From Wolfiporia cocos (lineage: Eukaryota; Basidiomycota; Agaricomycetes; Polyporales; Phaeolaceae): a DNA stretch of 64,000 bases. The first letter of the stretch is position 1. Every line of letters starts with the position of its first letter. The notes under the pieces were generated by a model. That model ran no database searches and was not told where the DNA came from. It saw nothing but the letters and a program-made list of their open reading frames with translations. The stretch lies in the NCBI GenBank assembly GCA_029448655.1, contig JACCLO010000004.1:4960001-5024000 (forward strand), given 5' to 3'. This document shows, in pieces, positions 28,493 to 38,506 of this stretch. The position numbers and the translations under genes are program-made.

Positions 28493-30004
28493 TCATCTGC
28501 TTAAACCGATCACAAGTGGATCTCCTATAGGTTGGAGGAGTACATCAAGCGAGCTTGCCCTTTTCGAGTTTAACAGGCCTGTACCAGACTGATGCTCCAC
28601 ATCCGCAGTCATCTCCTCTTCGGATTCCCGGGTACAAGTTGAATCCGCGTCAGTGGTGGACGATTCATAGGTGCAAAACGAGCCCGCCACGCTTTTAGGA
28701 CTAGCAAGCAGAGCTGAAGCTGACGTATTAAGCCGGTATTCGCCTCCACCAAATTTCTTTGACCACTCACCGTCTCGAGGCCCGTGATCGTCGGGCTCCG
28801 ATTCCAACAGGTGAAGTTCGTGATCCATTAAACCGATGACTTTCCGGCCCACTTCGGCAAAAAGATCACGATTAGCGTCGATGGCGCGTGCGGGATTGAG
28901 TCGTTCTCCATCTAAATATTGCCAATATGATTTCAACCAGCTGGGCTCGCCTCGGCGTCTGACGGCATCTTGTAGGAGATCATGGACAAGATCAATCTCG
29001 TCAATACAGTTCGTGACCTCCTTTGAGACTTTGACCTTCTTCTTTCCCGCCGACTGCCCATTGCTCCCCTCGCGCTTCTGGCGGTAACGTTTGGCCAGAT
29101 GTACCAAGCAGTCCATCGAGTCGACGAGGTACACCCTTTGATCGAGTAATCCCGCCTTCTGCAGATTCTCTGCGAGGTTATTTCTTGTCTCCTCAATGTA
29201 TTTATTGCGTGCGTTAGCAAGCGCCGCCTCATCGTCATCGTCGGCCTGTTGGTCATCATCATCGAGATCTTCTTTCATACTATTCTGGATATGATACTGG
29301 GACCTGCTGCGAACAATGTAGGTTGGGATTTGGAACAATGCGCAGTTCTTCAAGATCTCGGCATCCAGCTCGGTAAAGCGATCATTGTACACAACGATTA
29401 TTGCGTCGAAAGCGAACAAGCCCTGCCGGTTGAAGTAGTCCCAGCCAGGGAAATTGAGTGTACCTGCACCGGGAATGTCATACCATGCGATAGGAATGTT
29501 GGGGTCGGGATCTTGATAGCGCGTGATTTTTGCTGTTGTTTCGATTCTGCCGACCCTCGCTGCACTTTGGCTCTTGGCACGGAGGCCGCGCAACGCGTTG
29601 ATCAACGTCGATTTGCCACTGCCAGAAGCACCAGAAACAGCAAAGTGCAAAACACCCTCCCGATACTCCAATCGCTCTTTGGTCTCCTCGAATTGCTTGC
29701 GTGTTGGGACCTTCACAGGCCTAATATTCTGTTGCAGCCTGCTGATAATGAGTTCCTGACGTGCCTCTGCCACTTGCTTCTCGTACTCCTCCAGCTGTGC
29801 GCGCAACCACGCAGTCTCTCGTTCTAAGGCTGCTCCGAACTGATGCGCTCCCTCCCTGTCTTGCACTGTCTCGTGCTCTTCTGTTCGACTCTCTCCGACT
29901 TTGGCATTATGTCGTGTGCGTCGATCTAGTTCTGTTATCACTGGATTGGGCCTGACAATTTTTGAGCAGATGGCGTCGTATAGAGATGATATCCCTATGC
30001 CCAT
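28493..30004 (-). CDS. IRG-like GTPase, copy 5, with C-terminal extension
   Basis: Single exon, 503 aa, the longest of the single-exon copies. It starts MGIGISSLYD: Gly2 with Ser6 fits N-myristoylation. A charged helix, probably coiled coil, covers about 60-95. G1 GASGSGKST is at about 125-133, RIETT replaces GVxETT, DIPGAGT is near 176, and VRSRS at G4 lacks the Asp (Lys of the other copies is Arg here). An acidic stretch (DLDDDDQQADDDDE) follows G4 as in copies 2 and 3. After the shared C-terminal helices an extra segment of about 150 residues, Ser/Thr/Glu-rich at the end, has no recognisable domain and is unique to this copy. Confidence 0.83.
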   Translation of the reverse strand: MGIGISSLYDAICSKIVRPNPVITELDRRTRHNAKVGESRTEEHETVQDREGAHQFGAALERETAWLRAQLEEYEKQVAEARQELIISRLQQNIRPVKVPTRKQFEETKERLEYREGVLHFAVSGASGSGKSTLINALRGLRAKSQSAARVGRIETTAKITRYQDPDPNIPIAWYDIPGAGTLNFPGWDYFNRQGLFAFDAIIVVYNDRFTELDAEILKNCALFQIPTYIVRSRSQYHIQNSMKEDLDDDDQQADDDDEAALANARNKYIEETRNNLAENLQKAGLLDQRVYLVDSMDCLVHLAKRYRQKREGSNGQSAGKKKVKVSKEVTNCIDEIDLVHDLLQDAVRRRGEPSWLKSYWQYLDGERLNPARAIDANRDLFAEVGRKVIGLMDHELHLLESEPDDHGPRDGEWSKKFGGGEYRLNTSASALLASPKSVAGSFCTYESSTTDADSTCTRESEEEMTADVEHQSGTGLLNSKRASSLDVLLQPIGDPLVIGLSR

Positions 30005-30791
30005 TGTGTGTCACGACGGAGAGCTACTATCCACGCATGGTGCACTGTGTTCATGACATCCTCAATACTACTAATACTTGACACTCTCACCTTTGTTGCG
30101 GACGCGATGGTCTATCCCCACCATGCACGAGGGGAGCACGAGGCTCGCAGTTAGTTACCTTAAGTCCTTGGCAAGGTTTCTCGCACCCTCCCTTTTCAAA
30201 CTCACCGGCCCGCTTTAGCCGTAGTATCCCGATGTGGTTTGTTTATTCCTCACGATTTGCAGATGGCTGTATATCCGTATTGTAGCGAGAAGGTAGTAAG
30301 CACAATATTGTAAAATTAGATATATTCAAAATCAGATGCGATCATGAAGGATCCAGCATGAAACTATAACCATCTTTATAGGGCACCAATCATACAGTAT
30401 ACGGATAATCTTGATGGCGTGGCTGAGTGTCTTCGTGAGGGTATGCTTCTGTCGCCGGGGCTAGACCTTAGCGCCACTTAGTCTTACTCACTCGACTGGA
30501 GGATGTGAGGCCGCCGCAAAACCAAGATCGAGAAACAGCTGAGTTTTGTGCCCTGCTGATATATGTTTGCCGTAATTTGTAAATACATGTCCTATCGTAC
30601 TATGTATTGAAGTGAGTGTAATGATGCATGAATGATGTGACACGCGATGTGAGAAGACTTGAGGCGTGTGTCAGGAATGAAAGCAGGGGCCGGAGGCACA
30701 TCCGAATGCTCGTGACACTTCAAAGCTTCAAAGATCTGGAGACGCCGTATTTAGCACATTCACTTACTGAAATATCCAACTGTTGAAGTCG
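30005..30791. other. Intergenic; promoter side of IRG-like copy 5
   Basis: No gene supported. The last 50 bp or so before 30784 match copy A of the segmental duplication (around 25190-25225). Confidence 0.4.
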
Positions 30792-31727
30792 TAGTGTTGC
30801 CGAAGTTCAGTTCAGAACCAAGGTTCAGAACCTGAACCGCCTGAACCGAACCTAGGTTCAGGTTCAGTCCAGGTCCGGTTCAGGGTAGGACATCAAGGTT
30901 TGGTTCTTGGTTCAGGGGGGCCATGGGTACCCTTGAACCAGGTTCGAACTGGACTGAACCTTGAACCACTTAGCATTAACATATTCTGTGTAGTCACTGG
31001 TGGATAAGCATAAATTATGATTATGTTCTTGCCATCTTTGCTATAGTGTTGTTGCAGTAAGTTATGTACAGCTGGCTTCACCATAGCAAGCATCAACACT
31101 CATATACTCTAGTATCCCGATATGGCAAGGGCTCAACCCCATGTTGGGATCACCATGCTTTCTGTGGCATTGGGCTGCATTTGTTGCTGTCAGATGAAGT
31201 AAGAAATGTAGAAGATAATATTTCACTTCATATCCATGATCCTAGGTTATATACAGAGTTGTCTAAGAATGTTTTGTTATTGAGCTTTGCCTCAGGCTAA
31301 CTCACCCTCATGAACTCTAATTACTGAACTGCTCAAAATGGGTGATTGTTATGCATCAAAAAGTAATGTTTACCACTCTAATCAAGACTAAGAGCCACAT
31401 TGGAATGCAGCAGCCCAATAGACACCAAATGGAGGCACTGCAGAACTTGAAGTGTGGTTACTTTAGTGGGTTCAATAGTGCCGGGAATGAGGTAGACAAT
31501 TGGTATACATAGAAAAGTTGGTGTCCAAATTACGATTTTTACACTCTATAAAAGCAAGTAACTTAGCGGTTCGAACCTAGTTCGAACCATGAACCGAACC
31601 TGATGAACTGGTTCAGCAGGTTCAGTCCAGGTTCAGGTTCAGGTTCAGGCTCCCTGCAGTTGGTTCGGTTCTAGGTTCAGCCCTAGACCCCCCTGAACCT
31701 GAACCGAACTGAACTTCGGCAACACTA
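30792..31727. mobile_element. hAT-type non-autonomous DNA element, GGTTCAG family
   Basis: 936 bp with perfect terminal inverted repeats of 22 bp beginning TAGTGTTGCCGAAGTTCAGT. It is flanked by an exact 8-bp target duplication TGAAGTCG (30784-30791 and 31728-31735). Both ends are packed with GGTTCAG/CTGAACC-type subterminal repeats. There is no transposase frame. 8-bp duplications are typical of the hAT superfamily. The matching site in the segmental copy (25226-25233) is empty, confirming the borders. Confidence 0.92.
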
Positions 31728-31735
31728 TGAAGTCG

Positions 31736-32348
31736 CAATAGGTGCATCGTTAAATTTACTTGGCTGAGGCCATTACGTTCTTCCTTTAAGCTGCATGTCC
31801 ATGAAGTAGGGATTCTGGAGCAAAATTATGTTTTAATGCCAACGCTCACCTAACCCCAACGAAAGTTAAAGGTTCAGGGAAGCAAGACACGAATATAGCT
31901 CGCTGTGATGAGCGCTAGCGCACGCAAGAGTCGGGGTCGCTGCTTCACGGAGACGTGCCGTTCATGATACAGTAAGGTAAGAACTTCAATGAGTCATCTC
32001 AATCAGGGAGCGGGACTTTACGCGAGCTGCATGCTCAGGCTAATTTCGACCATTCGGGATGATGCTGGGGAATGGTTGACTGTCTGCAACATTTGTCAGC
32101 TCGCGGGACATGAGAATGACACCGACGTTGAAAGTGTGTTCGGATGGTTGTCATAAAGAGGAAACGACCATGGGGATATGCAGCAGACTGGCGCAGTGGC
32201 ATCGGGGATCTGAGATTGACGATTCGGCGTGCATTGCCGAGGGTGATGAGCGCCTAATGGCTGAGTATGATATGATGACAGTGGCAGTCCTGCTACCGAC
32301 CTCCTCCGTCGACCACAGCTGCTCTCCCACATGTCCCATTGAGCCGGA
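31736..32348. other. Upstream region of the Asi-like gene, part of segmental duplication copy B
   Basis: Non-coding DNA matching copy A (25234-25690), including GGGAGCGGGACTTTACGCGA. It probably holds the promoter of the E3 ligase gene. No other feature is seen. Confidence 0.5.
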
Positions 32349-34798
32349 ATGGACTTGAACTCAACCGACGCTCTTGCTCAGGCAGCAGAGCCGCCTCTCC
32401 TGCTCTCAAACGCGTCCCTCCGCATGCTCGCCTCGCGCCTGCTGAGTCTGCCGTCGCGTGTCGTTGCTCGCATACGGAGCATCGACGACCTTCTCGACGG
32501 ACCCGCGGCCGCACCTCCGCCGATGCCCTCTCAGTCCGCACCCATCTCCGCGGGGTACGCACACATGCGCGGGGATGCCGGATCGCCCATGGATCTCGCC
32601 ATGAGCCCGCTCCCGGGTCCGCTCGCGTTCGTCACGTCCTGGTACTTCTTCGGCCTATTGTTCATGGTGCGTCCGCGCCCGCCTGCCCTCGGCGTACTGA
32701 TCCCATGCCTGCGCTCGTGCACGCACAGGCGCTGCTCCTCAACCGCATACACAACATCGTCGTCCCCCCGCGCGTCCCGCCCGCCGTGCGCATGCAGATG
32801 CACCTCCACGCCGCCACCAACCGCCAGCGCGGCCGCCTCGCGTCCATTCGCACGCTGCTCCCCCTTCTCTTCCCCGTAGATATTAGCTCGCCGCGCGTGC
32901 GCGTGCTCTTCCGCGCCCCGTCGCTCTATCTCCTCGGCAAGGCGCTCGCGATGTGGCTCGTGCTGCTTCTGCAGACGTCCGACTTGTTTCCCAGCTGGAA
33001 GTGGGGCTGGCTGCAGGAGCTGGACGCGTGGGTCGCGGGCAAGTCGATGGAGGAGATCTGCTGGTTCACGTTCACATCGACGTGCATCGCGCTCGCGGTG
33101 GGCGCGCTCATGAACGGACTCGAGGGGGTGCAGCTGAACCACAACGCGCCGTTCAACCTGGTGCGTGGAATGTGTACTGATGGCCGATGTCGACGTTGAG
33201 CGCGACGCGCTGCAGTTCGCGTTCTCGTTCCAGCTGCACATCTACGCATCCTCGACGACGCACACGAGCAAGTTCCCCGAGGCGCCCTCGCGCCCGAGCA
33301 ACCACGTCATCGTCACGATCCTCGTCCCGCTCCTACAGGTCCGTGCCGCCCCGCTTCTCCCTGACACCGCTTCATGCCCGCACAGGTGACGCTCCTCCAC
33401 GCGCTCGAGCTCCTCCCGCCGCGGCGGCGCAACCGGCTCTACCCCACCGCGTTCTGCTCGCTCCTCACGCTCACGCACTTCCACGCGCTCGTCTGGACGC
33501 GCCCGCACGCGTACCCGCTGACCAACTTCTTCCCGTGTGTGACGGAGAGCACGCTCCTCGCCGTCATCCTCCTCTCGCTCGGCCTCGGCGCACTCACGCA
33601 GCTGCTCACCGAGGGCCGCGTCCGGCGCTGGCTCCCCGCGGGCGGCGGGGGCGGCGGGGACGGCCGCGACGCGTGGGCGGTCTGGGGCGAGTGGGACCGC
33701 GAGGACTGGGGCATCGTGCTCGCGCGGATGGGCACGGCGTGCCTCGAGGCGACCGCGACGGCCGGGCTCGGGAACGAGGTCGGCGGCGTGAGCGCGGGCG
33801 GCGTGCGGCGCGCTAGGGGCGGCGTCGTCGAGCTCGACCGCGCGGGCGTCGTCGCGCGGGCGGGGCGCGGCACGCAGCGGCGCGGGCTCGCGAACGAGAT
33901 CAGCGAGGTGCGCGCGCAGGCGCAGCGCCCGGACTTGTGGGCGGACACGCTTGTGGACTGGTCGCGCTATGGCGAGCTGGGCCGGTTTGCGCGCGCGGTG
34001 TGGGCGGTGGCGAGACGCGCGGGTGTGGGGGTCTGGCGCGCGGTGCGGGGTGTGTGGAAGGGGCGGTGGATGGAGGGACGTGCTGCGCAGCCAGCAGAGA
34101 CGGGTGCAGTGTTGGGGAGGGATGATGAGGGGGAGAGTGAGGGCGAGGAGGAGCAGGGAGAGGAGGAGGCGTATAGGCGGTTCCTGCGAGGCGAGGTACT
34201 GAGCGACGACGAGGACGAGGAGTTTGGCGCCGTGGATGCCTCTGCGTCGGACGAGGACGAGGACGGGACGGACGAAGACGGAGGCGAGGATGCCGCGGCT
34301 CTCTACGCCGACTTTACGCGCGACGTGCCGCCGGTGTCTGCGCCCGTGCTCCTTGCGCACATCACGCACACGTCCGACGCGCCGCTCACGCGTCGGCGGT
34401 ATCGCCGGCTCGCGCAGCGCGCGGACGAGCGCGCGGACGAGGAGGAGGCGTGGGCGGCGCTCGTGGCGGAGCGGCGGGTGGCCAAGATGGACGCGCGCGG
34501 GGAGGAGGACGCGGGGAGGAGGAACTGCGTGATCTGCGCGACGGAGCCGCGGGACGTGATTTGTTGGCCTTGCCGGTGGGTTGGGCGCGTGCTTGCTGCT
34601 GGATGCTGCTGAGTGCTCTGACAGGTGCCTTGCGCTGTGCAACGACTGCAGGGAGACGCTCGCGTCGAGGTCGCATCCGTCGATGCACACGTGTCCGTGC
34701 TGTAGGAGGAGGTGGGTGGGGTGCTTCTCTGATGCGCATGATGTGCTGATGCGCTCTGCTGCAGCATTGATGGGTATTCTAGGATATACATTCCGTGA
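32349..34798 (+). CDS. Asi1/Asi3-like membrane RING E3 ubiquitin ligase
   Basis: Six exons: 32349-32666, 32729-33160, 33216-33338, 33386-34575, 34625-34711 and 34765-34798; 727 aa. Several hydrophobic segments occur in the N-terminal half (WYFFGLLFMALLL, LGKALAMWLVLLL, TSTCIALAVGALM, HVIVTILVPLLQ, LLAVILLSLGLG). An acidic low-complexity stretch follows. The C-terminus is a RING domain, NCVICATEPRDVICWPC then CLALCNDCR and CPCC, ending GYSRIYIP. This RING and tail match yeast Asi1/Asi3, inner-nuclear-membrane ligases that degrade mislocalised membrane proteins and transcription-factor precursors. Location here is inferred from the family. The last 34-nt exon carries the conserved end. A broken copy lies at 25.7-28.1 kb. 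Confidence 0.85.
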
Positions 34799-34999
34799 CT
34801 TATAGGATAGTGCTGTTAACTTATTGTGATGCATTACATCTGCTCGTGCCACATGACGCGGAAGCGCCCGAGCCACACCCACCCGGGATGGACCGAGCCA
34901 ATGAGCGAGTATGCAGCATCGCGGGGGTCACGGTGGCCGGGGTCCAGGCAGGGCGGACACCCCAGAAACCCCCGCGCTCGCCCGCGCAACGACTCGGAG

Positions 35000-36154
35000 A
35001 TGGCGACCGGCGCGTCCTCGTCCAGTGCATCCGCCGCCACGGGCCCGCCCGCGCAGCCCATCCTCGCCACCGGCGACTGGACCAAAAACCTCGTCCACCT
35101 CGCAAAGACCGCGGAGCTCAAGTGCGTCGCCCCCTTCTTATCGCTGCCCGCGCTGGCGGCGGCGCACAGGGCGCAGACGGACTGACCGCCCGCCTCGGCC
35201 GCAGGAAGCATGCGCTCACGCTGCAGCTGCACACGGCGCACATCCTGTCCGCGCACGCGTCGCTCGACGCGAAGAACAAGCAGATGCAGGACCTGAAGGA
35301 GCAGAAGAACAAGTGCGTGCGCGCCGCTGTCCCTGCCCCGCCGCGCGGGCGTGCTGACGGGTCGTGCCCTGCAGGCTGGAGAGCGAGCGCGCGCGGCTGC
35401 TCAACTGTTTGCGCGAGGTGCGTGCGCGCGTGCTCGCCCGCCCGCCCGTCCGCCGCTCACCGTTCTGTGCACAGGTGAACGAGCAGCGCGACCAGGTGCG
35501 TCGTGCGGTATGCGTGTGCCGCCGAGGCGCGTCTCACCCCGTCCCGCCAGGCTGACATGCAGGAGGCATCGCTCACAAAAGAGTGCGTACATCCCGCCAC
35601 TCTCGTCCCCGCCCTTTTCCCGCCCCGGCCCTTGTTGCGACCCACCGCCCCCGCGCCGGCGGCGCACCAGGCCGGGCACGCACCCACGCACCCCACGCAC
35701 CCCGTCCCGCGCGGACAGCAGCGCTGACTTCCGTGCCTGCTGCAGATGCACGGACCTGCGTGCGAAGATCCAGCAGATCACCGACGGCGAGTACACCGCG
35801 GCGAAGCACGACGTCGACCGCCTCCGGCGGGAGCTCGGGCAGCCGCCGCTGCCCAGCCTGCAGGCCACGCTCGAGGACAAGTCCGCGCAGTGAGTGCCCC
35901 CTCCTCCCGCCTCCCGCCGCGCTGACCCGGGCCGCCCCGCCGCGCGGCGCTGCAGGTACCTGAAGGAGCTGCGCGTCGCGACGGAGAGGGCGACCGCGGT
36001 CACGTCCGGGAAGCGCCCCGCGGACGACGCCCCGCTCGTCGGCGCAGACGGGCAGCCCGTCGTGAAGCGGCCGCGCGGGCGGCCGAAGGGGAAGAAGACG
36101 GACAAGAGCAAGAAGGACGGTACGGCGGCGCCTGCGCCTGCGCAGGGCTCGTAG
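35000..36154 (+). CDS. Coiled-coil protein with AT-hook-like tail, function unknown
   Basis: Seven exons: 35000-35121, 35205-35312, 35375-35417, 35475-35495, 35551-35582, 35746-35889 and 35956-36154; 222 aa. Exons 3-5 are only 43, 21 and 32 nt, yet all borders are GT-AG and the frame is continuous. After a short Ala/Ser-rich start, residues about 20-160 are heptad-like and charged (SLDAKNKQMQDLKEQKNK, LRREL), indicating coiled coil. The tail KRPRGRPKGKK is an AT-hook-like, strongly basic DNA-binding motif or nuclear signal. I do not recognise a named family; a nuclear chromatin or complex-scaffold protein is plausible. The start at 35000 was preferred over in-frame upstream ATGs lying close to the ligase 3' end. 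Confidence 0.75.
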
Positions 36155-38506
36155 AGGGAGGGAGGCGTGCTGTCACGGTGCGCGGGTTCGGCGCGCTGCG
36201 GGGCTTGATGCCGGCTGGCGGTGGTGATGATGCGGGTGGTGATGATGGTGTGGCGGACCCGAGTACGGTCGTGCGTGCGCGAGGTGTGATGCGGGTGTGC
36301 GTACTGGATGATGTTGATGGGACCGTGGCGGGTGGCGTGGGCCGGCGTCGCGTGTGGCGCAGGGCCGAGGGTGGCGGGTGTTGTGTGCGATATGACAGCC
36401 GGATTACCGGAATTGTCGCTCCATGTTTGCTACTTACTGTACCTCTCGCGCATGTTATTTCTGGATGCTAGGACTAGATCATCGTGTGGGCGCGAGAGGT
36501 GATCGGTGCGCCGCATTTGGAGGCGCCACGGACTTTGCCGCCTCGCGCCGTTGCTGCTGCTCGCATAAGCCTCTCGTTACTCCTGAGTGCGGTCATATTA
36601 CTACATCACAGTCTGGGCACTGCGGTGCGGGCGATGATCGATGGCCTCGCCAAGCGTCCTTAACCCAATTTGACTGCTGACCAACCCGCGAGCACGCCGA
36701 TTCTTACTCACTGACAGCATGGCGGGCGCGCTGAGTCAGACGTAGACGAGAAGTGCAGCGCGCATTGCTGGGCTGACTTATCCCGCAATCAGCAAGCTAG
36801 TCGCACCTACCTGCCAGCTATGGCAGTGCGTCCTCGACGGTGATGGTAGGACTTGCCCGATCGGGCGCGCTTCACTCGTGCCGATCCAGGGACGCCAGGG
36901 CGCTTGCCAGCTTGGCGCCAAGGTCGAGAGCGCCCGACCGCGGAAGTAGAGCGCTTGATCGTGCGTGGCGTCTTGCAGGATCCAGGGATCGTACCGCATA
37001 TTGTATTATCGTATTGGGGCTGCGTGCACCGCCCGACATACATGAACGCGCTGCCACCGGACATGAATCGATATGAATACGTGGTGGGGCGTCGATCGAG
37101 TGTGTACGTGAAGGTGTAGCGAGGGATGAATCTGATTGTGATCAAGCGATGTGTGGCGGAGATGAATGCGGGGAAGGCAGCGATACTCCTTTGGGAAGCC
37201 CGCACCGATGCTAAGCGACCCCGGTGCTCCGCCTGGTGTCGTATGTAGTGCATTTTAAAATGCGCTATGTGTACGTTCGATGCCGATCGCAACGGAGAAT
37301 GTTTTACATTTATGAAAATCAAACCCACGACCGTACCAATTTCATGATAGCGTAACTCGGGCGCTGCAAGCAGCGGTAAGGCCGCACTCTCGGCGGGCAC
37401 GATGCGGAGGGTGGAAGTAAAGGGGCGTGTGCGCGCGCAATGTATCCACGCTGGGCGGCCGTCGCGTCGGTAGGCACACCGCACGCGCGCACGTTTGGCG
37501 TTCTGACATGTAGCTGGGAAGCGCAATGCTGGGCAGGCGGCGAGGCGCGACGCGTCGGAGGCGACTCTCGCGGCCGGCACGTAGCGCGTGCGCGGCACGA
37601 CAGACAGACGAGTGGCCGCAGACGCGCGCCCGCCGAGGGTGGGCTGATGCACATTTGGTGTGGCGCCCGGATGCGGTGGCGCTGACGCGGCCACTATCTC
37701 ACAGCTTATCTGCCTCGCCGCGGCGAAGCGCACATCGCACGATACCACGCGCACGCGGGGATTGGCTGGGGCGGCGGCTGGGAAGCAGCATGGTGCGCGG
37801 TCGGAGGGAGGGCTGGCCCGTGCGCTATAGATAGGTGACGACGCTGCTGATCGGGCGTTGGGATCGGCCGCGCTCGAGGACCAGGCGAGACCGCCTCTTG
37901 CGGGGTGGGGCGGCCTGGATTGCGAGGCCGTCGTGATACGGCTATGACCGCTGTAGCGTTCGTCGTGGAAGCACTCGGTGGCGGACGGCTGCGTGTCTGG
38001 ACGCGGGTCTGATGGACTCGGGCGAATTTGACAGGCAACGCGACGTGTTTATTTCCGCAGAGGCATCCGCGTGCCGAGCAGGTACGCTGCGGGCGACTGC
38101 CCTGGAGGCTGGGCACGTCGGAGCCGATGCGGGCTTGCGCGCGCATGTCGCCAGTCTGCGCACGGCGGGTGCCATACGGCCGCTCGCCGGGTGCTCACGG
38201 CGACGAGCGCACGGCCGACGGTGCCACTCGGCGCGTGACGCCGTGACGCGCATCCACCGGCACTGTCTGCCGCGCGCAGCCGATTGGGCGCGGTGCGGGT
38301 CGGAAAATGACAAGGGGCGCTGAGTCAGCGAGATATGACTGTGCGGGCGCCAATCGCAGCCCTGGTCGGAATGATGGGCGCCTGCGGTGCTTTGTCCGTC
38401 GGCGACTTGCTCCTGCGACTGCCATCGTATATATCTGCCCGAGACACGCCATGGCCCCAGCCACATCCCCGCCCCGCCCCTCCCGCCTCTCGTGCCCCTC
38501 CCCGCC
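36155..38506. other. GC-rich intergenic region, no supported gene
   Basis: Long open frames on both strands (for example 36807-37754 minus, 37942-38664 minus) are products of high GC with few stops. Their translations are Arg/Ala/Pro-rich without domains, and no splice or family evidence backs them. The right end likely holds the promoter of the cyclin gene. Confidence 0.5.

Noticed and set aside
30792..31727. CRISPR-like or satellite array of GGTTCAG words
   Set aside because: The words are irregularly spaced subterminal repeats of a hAT-type element with exact inverted ends and target duplication; there are no spacers.
33242..34882. 546-codon open frame on the minus strand
   Set aside because: It is antisense to the Asi-like ligase in very GC-rich DNA; the plus strand has a conserved RING, membrane segments and spliced family motifs, while this frame is Arg/Ala/Pro-rich without domains.
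36807..37754. 315-codon minus-strand frame
   Set aside because: Composition reflects high GC with few stop codons; no domain, start context or splice support.
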